Positions 34,135-42,860 of a stretch of DNA of 64,000 nucleotides are shown here, piece after piece. Position 1 is the first letter of the stretch; each line of letters opens with the position of its first letter. This DNA is from a bacterium. Its GTDB lineage: Bacteria > Fidelibacterota > Marinisomatia > Marinisomatales > UBA1611. Made by a program: the position numbers and the translations under genes. The stretch is taken from contig SGYO01000005.1 in NCBI GenBank assembly GCA_004321745.1, positions 1-64,000 of the forward strand, written 5' to 3'. Under the pieces are notes generated by a model. The model searched no databases. It worked only from the letters and a program-made list of their open reading frames with translations, and was not told the DNA's origin.

Positions 34135-35253
34135 ATGATGAATCAATTTCAAAAAAATGTAAAATCTTTTTTCATTACCTTATTAGGGTTTTCGATTTTC
34201 GCTTGTTCTAGCCAAGAGTATACAACAGCGAAGCTAGCAATCCAACAATCTGATTGGTCAAAAGTTGAAGAATGGTTGCCAAAAGCCATGGAAGTTGAAC
34301 CTGACAATCCGGAGATACCAATTGTTTATGCAATCGAGGTTTATGCCAGAAATGAAAATTGGAAGAGCATGTATGACATGCTCCAAAAAGCACTTACAAT
34401 AGATGCAAATAAAAAAGTTGAAATAAGAGCTGTATTTCTTCCAGTATCAGAGCAAGTAAATAATTACACTCAATATTATTGGGCAGAACAGTTTAATAAA
34501 GGTGTTGAAAAGTTTAAAGAAATACAGTCCGATCCTGACAATAAAAAGAAATATTTAAATGATGCTATTGAATTTTTTATCAATGCATCAATTATTAACC
34601 CCAATGATCCACAAACTTATACAACTCTTTCTAAGTGTTACCTGGATATAGACGATAAAGATAATGCAATGAAATATATTAAAACTGCTGTGGAAAAAGA
34701 TCCTGAAGGTTTTAATTCTAATTTTTCAGCGGGGCAAATACTTTTGAGATGCGGTATGAGTAGTGAAGTAGTTATGCCATATTATGAAAAGGCTGTACAA
34801 ATTGAACCATCAAATAGTAATGCTCTAAGGGAATTAGCGTCTATGTATTACGACTCAGGGCAAAAGGGTAAATCTATCAGTGTATTTAATGATGCAATTG
34901 AAAATGAAAATGATAAAATAATAAAAGCTGATTTGTTCTTTAATCTTGGCGTAATTCATAATCAAATGCAGAATTATGAAGAGGCTGAGAAAGCTTTTGA
35001 TGAGGCTTATTATCTAAATGAAGATGATTATGAAGCTGCTCTGGGAATGGCCAGTGCTTATGAGGGTTTGGGAGATAAATATTTTAATGGATCTGATGGT
35101 TTTACCAAAGATTTTGATTTAGCAGCGCGTTGGTATAGAAAAGCAGAGAAAAAGATCAAAGATGTTAAAAGTATGGACCTAGATAATGAAGCAGAATATC
35201 AACGTCAATTAGAATTAATTAGGTATAAGCGAGATATTGCAGAACAAAACTAG
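34135..35253 (+). CDS. TPR-repeat lipoprotein
   Basis: 372 residues. The N-terminus FFITLLGFSIFACSS has a lipoprotein signal with Cys at about residue 24. At least six tetratricopeptide-like helical pairs follow, for example NPNDPQTYTTLSKCYLDIDDKDNAMKYIKTAVEKDP, EPSNSNALRELASMYYDSG and DLFFNLGVIHNQMQNYEEAEKAFDEAYYL. Such proteins scaffold complexes in the periplasm or at the outer membrane; the partner is not known. A terminator lies at the end of the gene, before the convergent DUF58 gene. Confidence 0.9.
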   Translation: MMNQFQKNVKSFFITLLGFSIFACSSQEYTTAKLAIQQSDWSKVEEWLPKAMEVEPDNPEIPIVYAIEVYARNENWKSMYDMLQKALTIDANKKVEIRAVFLPVSEQVNNYTQYYWAEQFNKGVEKFKEIQSDPDNKKKYLNDAIEFFINASIINPNDPQTYTTLSKCYLDIDDKDNAMKYIKTAVEKDPEGFNSNFSAGQILLRCGMSSEVVMPYYEKAVQIEPSNSNALRELASMYYDSGQKGKSISVFNDAIENENDKIIKADLFFNLGVIHNQMQNYEEAEKAFDEAYYLNEDDYEAALGMASAYEGLGDKYFNGSDGFTKDFDLAARWYRKAEKKIKDVKSMDLDNEAEYQRQLELIRYKRDIAEQN

Positions 35254-35259
35254 TTTTTG

Positions 35260-35281
35260 ATTGGTTAACCCAATTTTTTTC
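35260..35281 (+). terminator. Terminator after the TPR gene
   Basis: ATTGG and CCAAT form a short stem with a five-base loop, followed by a run of seven T on the plus strand. It overlaps the stop codon of the convergent DUF58 gene. Confidence 0.6.
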
Positions 35282-36137
35282 TTTTGTTGAAATATTCACT
35301 AAGTCCCTTATCTAGATTGTCATCTGTGAAAAGTGAAACATAGTCTATGTTATTATGCCTGCATTGACTTCTATAATATTTTTGTAAGTCCAATATCAAA
35401 TTTTTATAATCCGTTTTTATGTGCCAAGGATCTGTTGTTATTTCAGCGCCAGATTCCATATCAATAAATTTTGTCCTACTATCGAAATCAAACTCTAATT
35501 CATTTCTATCGAGTATATGAAACAGAATTACTTCTTGGTTTTTATGACGAAAATGTTTCAATCCATTTAAGATACTTTTGGGGTCATCTAATAGATCTGA
35601 AATAATTATAACTAAACCGCGTTTATTTATTCTTTCTGCCATTTCATGCAAGACTGTTTCTATTTTAGTATCATTACCTGGCTGTTTAACATCCAATGTG
35701 TTTAGTAATGTATTTAGATGACTGGGTGTAGATTTTGGTGGGATGAAAGATCGAATTCTTTCATCAAATAAAACAACTCCGGCTGCATCTTGTTGACTAA
35801 TCATTAGGTATGAAAGCGCAGCAAGTAGGTAGCTTCCGTAATCTAATTTTGTAACCTTGCCGCTAGCATATGTCATCGACTTGCTAGTATCAAGTATTAG
35901 ATGAGCCCGCAGATTTGTTTCCTCTTCAAAACGTTTTACATAAAGTCTATTTGTTTTCCCATAAAGCTTCCAATCTATATGTTTTACCTCATCTCCAGGT
36001 TCATAGCTTCTATGCTCAGCAAATTCAACACTGAATCCATGATAAGGACTTCGATGTTGACCGATTATATATCCCTCCACAACTAATTTTGCCTTCATTG
36101 AGATTGAATCAAGCATTGCAACCATCTCAGGTTGCAA
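35265..36137 (-). CDS. DUF58 (von Willebrand-like) protein
   Basis: 290 residues. The N-terminal RSPYHGFSVEFAEHRSYEPGDEVKHIDWKLYGKTNRLYVKRFEEE block is the DUF58 signature. A VWA-like domain follows, with DTSKSM (MIDAS-type DxSxS, about residue 83). DUF58 proteins work with MoxR ATPases, and a MoxR gene lies 31 bases upstream. The usual further partners (BatA/B/D-type membrane proteins) are absent here. Probably a chaperone-like module for maturation of an envelope protein. Confidence 0.93.
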   Translation of the reverse strand: MQPEMVAMLDSISMKAKLVVEGYIIGQHRSPYHGFSVEFAEHRSYEPGDEVKHIDWKLYGKTNRLYVKRFEEETNLRAHLILDTSKSMTYASGKVTKLDYGSYLLAALSYLMISQQDAAGVVLFDERIRSFIPPKSTPSHLNTLLNTLDVKQPGNDTKIETVLHEMAERINKRGLVIIISDLLDDPKSILNGLKHFRHKNQEVILFHILDRNELEFDFDSRTKFIDMESGAEITTDPWHIKTDYKNLILDLQKYYRSQCRHNNIDYVSLFTDDNLDKGLSEYFNKRKKLG

Positions 36138-36168
36138 ATATTTTTTCTTTTCACTTATTTGTGAAATA

Positions 36169-37164
36169 TTAGGCCTCTATACTTTTAATAAGGTGCTCAA
36201 CAATATCATCAACTTTTATACCTTCTGCTTCTGCATTAAAATTAGGAAGTACTCTATGTCTCAAAATATCTGGTGCAAGTAATTGCACATCTTCAATACT
36301 AGGCGTTGGTCTTCCATCTAAAAGAGCTTTCGCTTTGGCACCTAATGCTAGAAATTGAGATGCTCTAGGACCTGCTCCCCATTCTACCCATTGTTTAACA
36401 AAACTATCACTAGTTTCTTCATTAGGTCTAGTTGAGGATGCTAGCTTCACCGCATAGGTAACTACATTCTCAGATATTGGTACTCTTAGAGTAAGTTCTT
36501 GAAAATTTATAATGGATTTTTTTGTAAAGACTTTATTAACAATTTCTTGTTTACCAATCGTTGTTTTATTCACAATCGAAACCTCTTCCTCAATGGAAGG
36601 ATAATTGACATTTAAATGAAACATGAAACGGTCCAATTGTGCTTCAGGTAGAGGATAGGTTCCTTCTTGCTCAATAGGATTCTGAGTGGCTAAAACAAAA
36701 AATGGCTTATCTAGATCATGAGTATGCCCTCCAGCTGTTACTTTATTTTCTTGCATTGCCTCTAATAGAGCTGCTTGAGTTTTCGGAGGGGTTCTATTTA
36801 TTTCGTCAGCAAGAATTATGTTGCCAAATATTGGACCTTTAAAAAATCGAAAATTTCTTTGCTCAGTTTCAGGGTCGATATCTATAAGCTCGGTGCCAGT
36901 TATATCACTTGGCATCAAATCTGGAGTAAACTGTATTCTTTTAAATGAAAGGTCACAAATTTCTGCCATTGATTTGATTAATAATGTTTTTGCTAAACCT
37001 GGAACACCAACTAACAAGGTATGACCTCTTGTAAGAAGAGCAATTAACATTTGATTTAAAATATCTTTTTGACCAATTACAGTTTTACTGATTTCTTTAA
37101 TGAAATTAATTTTTGATTCTACAAGGTGCTCAAGTAATTCTGTATCATTTATGTTTTTTGACAT
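36169..37164 (-). CDS. MoxR-family AAA ATPase
   Basis: 331 residues. Walker A is GVPGLAKTLL (about residue 57), Walker B is NIILADEINRTPPKTQAALLEAMQE (about 118), and sensor-type ATQNPIEQEGTYPLPEAQLDRFMF follows. The C-terminal lid domain ends around RHRVLPNFNAEAEG. MoxR ATPases act with VWA proteins as chaperones in protein maturation or stress. It is paired with the downstream DUF58 gene and is divergent from rlmN. Confidence 0.96.
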   Translation of the reverse strand: MSKNINDTELLEHLVESKINFIKEISKTVIGQKDILNQMLIALLTRGHTLLVGVPGLAKTLLIKSMAEICDLSFKRIQFTPDLMPSDITGTELIDIDPETEQRNFRFFKGPIFGNIILADEINRTPPKTQAALLEAMQENKVTAGGHTHDLDKPFFVLATQNPIEQEGTYPLPEAQLDRFMFHLNVNYPSIEEEVSIVNKTTIGKQEIVNKVFTKKSIINFQELTLRVPISENVVTYAVKLASSTRPNEETSDSFVKQWVEWGAGPRASQFLALGAKAKALLDGRPTPSIEDVQLLAPDILRHRVLPNFNAEAEGIKVDDIVEHLIKSIEA

Positions 37165-37279
37165 TATTTCTTTATTTTTTTTATTAATAATTATTTGCGG
37201 GCAGAAACTTAACTTGATAAGTTAATTTCAGGAAGTGAAAAACATTTATATTTTTATTATTTAAAAATTTATAACTAAA

Positions 37280-38308
37280 ATGAAAAAGTCATTAATCGGA
37301 AAAAACTTAGATGAATTTTCAGACCTATGTATAGAATTAGGTTTAGAAAACTTTAGATCCAAACAATTATTTAATTGGATGTATCGAAATGAGGTAAATG
37401 ACTTAACTGAATTAAAAAATTTACCAAAGTCTTTAATTGAGGATTTAAAGATAGGTCATTGCATTCATCCCTTAGAATTGATTAACTCAACAAATTCAAG
37501 TAGTGAAAAAACAAATAAATTTTTATTTAAAACCCAGAGTGGAGCATTGATCGAGTCAGTATTAATGAACGAGAAAAATAGGGTTACCTTGTGCATCTCT
37601 ACCCAGGTTGGGTGTGCTTTGGATTGTAAATTTTGTGCAACTGCAAAAATGGGGTTCAAGGAAAATCTAAGTGTAGGTGAAATATTAGACCAATACTTAT
37701 TAGCTCGTCAAAAAATAAATAAGCCGATTACTAATATTGTTTTTATGGGTATGGGGGAGCCATTTTTAAATTATAAAAATGTTATTAAAGCTGCTAAGCT
37801 ATTGAATGACCCTAATGGTATTAACATGGGCTCCAAAAGAATAACTATTTCTACAGCGGGCGTTATAAGTAAAATTGAAGAATTCACAAAAAGTAAAGAA
37901 AAATTCAAATTAGCAATTAGCCTTAATGGAACAACCAATGAGCAAAGGACTTCGATAATGCCTATTAATATAAAAAACTCCCTTGATGAATTATTAAATG
38001 TGGCAAGAAGGTATACTGAAACCGTAAATAGGTGGTTAACATTTGAATATGTGTTGTTAAAAGAGATTAATGACTCGGTTGAAGATGCAAAAAGATTGTT
38101 GAGTATGCTTGCAGGAATGAAAAAATGTAAACTTAATATTATACCTTATAATGAAACTGATGGGGAATTTCGGAGGCCTGATAAGGATCAGATAGAAAAC
38201 TTTGTAATAGCATTGCGTCCGGCAAAATTTCCTATAACTGTAAGGTGGAGTAAAGGCACGGATATTGATGCTGGATGCGGGCAATTAGCAACTAGAAATC
38301 AAGTATAG
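37280..38308 (+). CDS. rlmN: Dual-specificity rRNA/tRNA adenine C2 methyltransferase
   Basis: 342 residues. Radical SAM enzyme that methylates A2503 of 23S rRNA and A37 of some tRNAs. The cluster motif is GCALDCKFCATAKMGF (CxxxCxxC, about residue 112). Resolving and methyl-carrying cysteines are expected at the C-terminal segment DIDAGCGQLA and upstream. GMGEPFLNY and the ISTAGVI region match the family. The start ATG follows TAACTAAA with no Shine-Dalgarno. Confidence 0.96.
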   Translation: MKKSLIGKNLDEFSDLCIELGLENFRSKQLFNWMYRNEVNDLTELKNLPKSLIEDLKIGHCIHPLELINSTNSSSEKTNKFLFKTQSGALIESVLMNEKNRVTLCISTQVGCALDCKFCATAKMGFKENLSVGEILDQYLLARQKINKPITNIVFMGMGEPFLNYKNVIKAAKLLNDPNGINMGSKRITISTAGVISKIEEFTKSKEKFKLAISLNGTTNEQRTSIMPINIKNSLDELLNVARRYTETVNRWLTFEYVLLKEINDSVEDAKRLLSMLAGMKKCKLNIIPYNETDGEFRRPDKDQIENFVIALRPAKFPITVRWSKGTDIDAGCGQLATRNQV

Positions 38309-38323
38309 TTATAATTAAATATT

Positions 38324-39106
38324 GTGCTAATTAATGAAATAAATACCATATTGAAATTTAATGGAAGTCTTGGTATTGTACTAGGCTCTGGATTAGATCA
38401 TATAGTTGATCTTTTAAATGATAAAATCATTTTACCATATAGTAAAATTGATTCTTTTCCTTCATCTACAGTAGATGGGCACAAAGGTGAGTTAATATCA
38501 GGATATTTTTTAGAAAAACAAATTTTGATAGCTAGAGGTAGGTTGCACCTTTATGAAGGAATTAAAAAAGAAGAAGTAATTATGCCTATTGAGCTGTTCC
38601 ATGAACTAGGAGTTAAAAATATCATTATCACCAATTCTTCTGGTAGCTTACTTTTAGATAATAAACCTGGGTCACTAATGTTAATTGATGGTCATTATGA
38701 TTGTACTTTTTTAGATAGCTCAAGGCTACCTGATTTAAAAAAGGGAGATAAATATTATAATGAAAATTTGGTTAAGCTTGCATTCATTGTAGCAAAGGAA
38801 AATAACGTAGAACTTTTAAAGGGGAAATATTGTTGGATGCATGGTCCAGCATATGAAACACCAGCAGAAATTCAATTTCTTCAAAAATTAGGTGGAGATA
38901 CTGTTGGAATGAGTACATTGCCTGAGGTTGAGGCTGCAAAAAAAAATAAAATGAGCACTTTAGTTTTATCTGTTTTAACTAATTATGCTGCAGGCTTGGA
39001 TAACAAAACTCTCAAGCACGAGGATGTCTTATTAAATGCAAAAAAAGCTCAGAAAAATTTTATTAAATTAGTAAAGAATATTATTTTAGGCATAGGAGCA
39101 GAATGA
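38324..39106 (+). CDS. Purine nucleoside phosphorylase (PNP-II type)
   Basis: 260 residues, trimeric-class PNP. Motifs: GSGLDHIVDLL phosphate loop near the start, SSTVDGHKGELISG, RGRLHLYEGIKKEEV, ITNSSGSLL, WMHGPAYETPAEIQFLQKLGGDTVGMSTLPEVEAAKK with the purine-binding Glu and Met, and the late VLTNYAAG. It phosphorolyses inosine or guanosine. It starts at GTG 38324, as the only plausible codon in frame after rlmN, and overlaps the next gene by ATGA. Confidence 0.95.
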   Translation: MLINEINTILKFNGSLGIVLGSGLDHIVDLLNDKIILPYSKIDSFPSSTVDGHKGELISGYFLEKQILIARGRLHLYEGIKKEEVIMPIELFHELGVKNIIITNSSGSLLLDNKPGSLMLIDGHYDCTFLDSSRLPDLKKGDKYYNENLVKLAFIVAKENNVELLKGKYCWMHGPAYETPAEIQFLQKLGGDTVGMSTLPEVEAAKKNKMSTLVLSVLTNYAAGLDNKTLKHEDVLLNAKKAQKNFIKLVKNIILGIGAE

Positions 39107-40275
39107 GCGTAAAAATAAAAAAAGAAATACAAAAAATAGAAAATGATATAATTGGCTATAGAAGAAACTTCCACCAATATCCTGAATTAAGTTTTAAAGA
39201 ATTTAAAACGGCTGATACCATATGTAATCATTTGGATACATTTGGAATATCTTATGAAAAAGATGTTGGCAAAACCGGAGTTGTTGCTGAGCTAAAGTTT
39301 GGACCAGGTCCTACGATTGCTTTAAGAGCAGACATGGATGCTTTACCTATTCATGAAGATAGTAAATTATCTTTCAGATCACTAAATGATGGCGTGATGC
39401 ATGCATGTGGGCACGATGGACACATGGCCATATTGTTAGGCGTTGCACAAGCATTATCTACGAATATTAAATTAAAAAAAGGAACAGTAAGATTTATTTT
39501 TCAGCCTGCTGAAGAAGGTTTAGGCGGAGCGAGGTATATGATAAAAGATGGATGTTTAAAAGGTGTAGACGAAATCTATGGATTACATCTTTGGAATTAT
39601 CAACGCTATGGTGAAGTTGGAGTTAAAACTGGCCCTGTAATGGCATCGGCTGATTTGTTTGACATTGAGGTGATGGGAAAAGGGGGTCATGGTGCAACTC
39701 CGCAAGGGACTGTTGACCCGATTGTTGTGGCAAGTAATTTAATTACACAGTTACAAACAATAGTTAGTAGAAATACAAATCCTTTAGAAAGTACGGTCAT
39801 ATCAATTGGTAAAATTAGTGGAGGGCATAACTTCAATGTTATCTCAGACCATGTGAATATGTCAGGTACCACTAGATCCTATACAGAATCAAATCAAAAA
39901 ATGATAAAAAAGAGAATGAAAGAAATAATTGATGGTGTTTCAAAATCTTTCGGAGCAAAAATTACATTAAAATACAAAGATGGATATCCACCTACTGTAA
40001 ATGATGAATTTTCAACTAAAAAAGTATTAGATGCAGCAACCTCAATAGTAGGAGAAGGGGCAAAAAGTCCTTATTTATCCATGGGAGGGGAAGATTTTTC
40101 TTATTATCTGCAGAAAAGGCCAGGTTGTTTTTTCTTCATAGGATCTGCTCCAAACGAGAAAGAATTATTATCAACTCCTCATCATTGCTCTCATTTTAAT
40201 ATCGATGAAAGGTCACTACTTGTAGGGTCATCAGTTTTCTTAAAATTAGTTGAAAATTCATTTAGTTTGGGATGA
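39103..40275 (+). CDS. M20 family amidohydrolase
   Basis: 390 residues. Resembles hippurate hydrolase, N-acyl-amino-acid and IAA-amino-acid hydrolases. Metal and catalytic motifs include HQYPELSFKEF, ALRADMDALPIHED, MHACGHDGHMAILLG, FIFQPAEEGLGGARYMI, GLHLWN and MGGEDFSYYL. No signal peptide is seen, so it is probably cytoplasmic. It sits between PNP and the MORN-type gene with four-base overlaps at both ends, so the three are translated together. Confidence 0.94.
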   Translation: MSVKIKKEIQKIENDIIGYRRNFHQYPELSFKEFKTADTICNHLDTFGISYEKDVGKTGVVAELKFGPGPTIALRADMDALPIHEDSKLSFRSLNDGVMHACGHDGHMAILLGVAQALSTNIKLKKGTVRFIFQPAEEGLGGARYMIKDGCLKGVDEIYGLHLWNYQRYGEVGVKTGPVMASADLFDIEVMGKGGHGATPQGTVDPIVVASNLITQLQTIVSRNTNPLESTVISIGKISGGHNFNVISDHVNMSGTTRSYTESNQKMIKKRMKEIIDGVSKSFGAKITLKYKDGYPPTVNDEFSTKKVLDAATSIVGEGAKSPYLSMGGEDFSYYLQKRPGCFFFIGSAPNEKELLSTPHHCSHFNIDERSLLVGSSVFLKLVENSFSLG

Positions 40276-41162
40276 TTTATTTACTCGTTTTCATGTCGCC
40301 TCTTTTAATCAATGCGCAGATATTGATTACGGATTTATCGGATGGGATCAATGATCAAGGTATATCAATAAAATACATTGATGGAGCTAAAGAATATTTC
40401 AAAGGTTTTGCTTTTAACTATTATCCAAATGGTAACAAAGAACTGAAAGGTAGTTATAATCGAGGTTTAAAAGATGGGAAGTGGGTTTGGTGGTATCCTA
40501 ATGGTGAGAAATATAAAGTCGGTTATTATGTAAAGTCTATGGAGGATAGTATATGGGAATGGTGGTTTTCAAATGGACAATTGATGAAACGAGGAAAATA
40601 CAAAAATGGTAAAAAAGAGGGAAGATGGAGTGAGTGGTATGAGAATGGGAAATTAGCCAGCTCTTTTGGATATATGGATGATAAGCCTAATGGGAAGTGT
40701 CTTAAAAAATACAAAAATGGTAATAAACAGATTGAGATAATGTATAATTATGGTATTAAGAGCGGTATTGAGAAAGAATGGAATGATTATGGCCTTCCTA
40801 AGTATGAATATAATTGGAAAGATGGACTGAAAGATGGAGTTCAGATATTATGGGGTAGTACTGGATTAATTTTAAAAAAGCAAAGATACTCAAAGGGAAT
40901 GCTTCATGGAGAATTTATAGATTATTATGTAGATGGCCAAAAATCTGTAATTGGTAATTATAGATTTGGTGAAAAACATGGCCAATGGACTTATAATTAT
41001 AAAGATGGTGTAATTGCATTAAGTGGCAATTACAGGAATGGAGTCCCAAATGGTTCATGGTTTTGGATAAGAGCCAACAAGTCAGAGATGGTAAATATAG
41101 ACTCGCCAGATACAGAGTGGGTAACAAAAAGAATTAAAGAGTGGGAAAGTATATATAATTAA
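40272..41162 (+). CDS. Exported MORN-type (YwqK-like) repeat protein
   Basis: 296 residues. A signal peptide (LVFMSPLLINA) would leave Q at the mature N-terminus. The rest is about ten copies of a 22-24-residue hairpin, for example YYPNGNKELKGSYNRGLKDGKWVWWYPNGEKYKVGYY, as in MORN and YwqK proteins. Some YwqK relatives are called antitoxins in databases, but there is no toxin partner or toxin-antitoxin organisation here, so I do not use that name. The 3' end overlaps the convergent gamma-glutamyltransferase gene. Confidence 0.88.
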   Translation: MIYLLVFMSPLLINAQILITDLSDGINDQGISIKYIDGAKEYFKGFAFNYYPNGNKELKGSYNRGLKDGKWVWWYPNGEKYKVGYYVKSMEDSIWEWWFSNGQLMKRGKYKNGKKEGRWSEWYENGKLASSFGYMDDKPNGKCLKKYKNGNKQIEIMYNYGIKSGIEKEWNDYGLPKYEYNWKDGLKDGVQILWGSTGLILKKQRYSKGMLHGEFIDYYVDGQKSVIGNYRFGEKHGQWTYNYKDGVIALSGNYRNGVPNGSWFWIRANKSEMVNIDSPDTEWVTKRIKEWESIYN

Positions 41163-42844
41163 TAACCAATAGCTGATGTTTCATCTCTGCAATCTGTGCC
41201 ACCATATAATCCATCATCCTCGATAATAATTCCATTCGCGACACCCATATAGCCATAGGTTTTTATTGTGTGACCACGCGATTGTAAATTTTTAATGATA
41301 TCCTTTGAGATTCCATTTGGCTCAATGTACACTGTGTTTTCTGGTAGCCATTGATGGTGAATTCTAGGTGCACAAACTGCTTGTTTGATGTTCATATCAT
41401 GAATAAATACATTTAATATACATTGTAAAACAGTAGTAATTATTTTAGACCCGCCGGGTGAGCCAATTGTCATAATAGGGGCGCCATCATACATGATAAT
41501 AGTTGGAGTCATGGAACTTAGTGGTCTTTTGTTTGGTTCAATAGAATTTGCTTTGCTACCTACTAGACCCCAAAAGTTTGGAGTTCCAGGTTTGATAGAA
41601 AAATCATCCATTTCGTTATTTAGAAAAAATCCAGCTCCTGCTACGATATGTTTATTACCAAAATTTTGATTTAACGTACTTGTCACTGACACTGCGTTAC
41701 CATCGTTATCTACGATAGAATAATGAGTCGTTTCATCGCTTTCATTATCATTATAAATCCCTGAAAATACTTCTTTACTAGGAGTATGTGACTCCATAGA
41801 CAAGTTTGAAATCCTCTTTTCCGCATATTTTTTTGACAAGAATAAATCTCTAGGATTATTCCAAAAATCAGGATCCCCAAGATGCTCTGCCCTGTCGGCA
41901 TAGGCGCGTTTTGCAATTTCAGTTAATAGATGTATATAGTCAGTTGAATTCCAACCTAGAGTATCTATTGGAAAATTCTCTATAGCATTTAGCATATGAA
42001 TCAATAAAAGTCCCCCTGAACTAGGAGGCCCCATTGAAATCACTTCCAAACCTTTAAATGTCCCAATTACTGGTTCACGATAAACGGATTGATATGCCTT
42101 TAAATCATTATGAGAAATAAGCCCATTGCCTCGTTCCATTTCTTTTATAATTAGCTTAGCGGTTGTACCATTGTAAAATCCACTTATACCAAATTTTGAT
42201 ATTCGCTTAAGTGTCTTCGCTAAGTCTTTTTGCACGAAGACGTCTCCTTGTTTCCAAGGACTTTCATCATGTTTGATAAATATTTTTGCGGCGGCATCAT
42301 TCTTAGTAAATGCAGTTTTATAGTGGTTGTAAAGGTCTGCACGCCTTTTAGATAAAACATATCCTTTATCTGCTAATTTAATCGCTGGGGCTAATAATTG
42401 TTGCAAACGAATGTTTCCAGATCCATGATCTTTCCAGGCGGTTAACAAGCCATGCACTGTCCCTGGAACACCGCTAGAAGCTCTTGATGTTAATGACATT
42501 TGAGGAATTACCGAGCCTGCCTTATCTAAGAACATATTTTTGGTTGATCTAGTTGGTGCTTTTTCTCTATGATCTTGAGAAAATATTTGGCCTTTTGATG
42601 TAGCGCCAATCATAAAGCCACCACCGCCAAGGTTACCGTTTTCAGGGCAAGTTACTGCTAGAGCAAACCCAACAGCTACAGCAGCATCTATGGCATTCCC
42701 CCCCTTCTGAAGTATTTTAATACCAGCAGACGATGCCTCATGATGTAAAGAAACGACCATTCCACTTTCAGAATATACTGGATCAGGGTAAGCGGCATAG
42801 TTTAGAGACAAACTAAAAAAGGCTAGAAAAAAATATTTATACAT
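41159..42844 (-). CDS. ggt: Gamma-glutamyltransferase
   Basis: 561 residues. A signal peptide (YFFLAFFSLSLNYAAY) places it in the periplasm, where it cleaves glutathione and gamma-glutamyl peptides. The proenzyme cleaves itself before the Thr in SDETTHYSIVDNDGNAVSVTSTLNQNFG (about residue 363). NLGGGGFMI near residue 75 and GSPGGSKIITTVLQ near residue 450 are typical. Full length with the catalytic Thr intact. Confidence 0.95.
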   Translation of the reverse strand: MYKYFFLAFFSLSLNYAAYPDPVYSESGMVVSLHHEASSAGIKILQKGGNAIDAAVAVGFALAVTCPENGNLGGGGFMIGATSKGQIFSQDHREKAPTRSTKNMFLDKAGSVIPQMSLTSRASSGVPGTVHGLLTAWKDHGSGNIRLQQLLAPAIKLADKGYVLSKRRADLYNHYKTAFTKNDAAAKIFIKHDESPWKQGDVFVQKDLAKTLKRISKFGISGFYNGTTAKLIIKEMERGNGLISHNDLKAYQSVYREPVIGTFKGLEVISMGPPSSGGLLLIHMLNAIENFPIDTLGWNSTDYIHLLTEIAKRAYADRAEHLGDPDFWNNPRDLFLSKKYAEKRISNLSMESHTPSKEVFSGIYNDNESDETTHYSIVDNDGNAVSVTSTLNQNFGNKHIVAGAGFFLNNEMDDFSIKPGTPNFWGLVGSKANSIEPNKRPLSSMTPTIIMYDGAPIMTIGSPGGSKIITTVLQCILNVFIHDMNIKQAVCAPRIHHQWLPENTVYIEPNGISKDIIKNLQSRGHTIKTYGYMGVANGIIIEDDGLYGGTDCRDETSAIGY

Positions 42845-42860
42845 TAAATTATGTATTTAA

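Noticed and set aside
40272-41162. Antitoxin naming of the MORN/YwqK protein
   Set aside because: No toxin gene is adjacent, and the gene is the last of a purine phosphorylase and amidohydrolase operon with a signal peptide; it does not look like a toxin-antitoxin pair.
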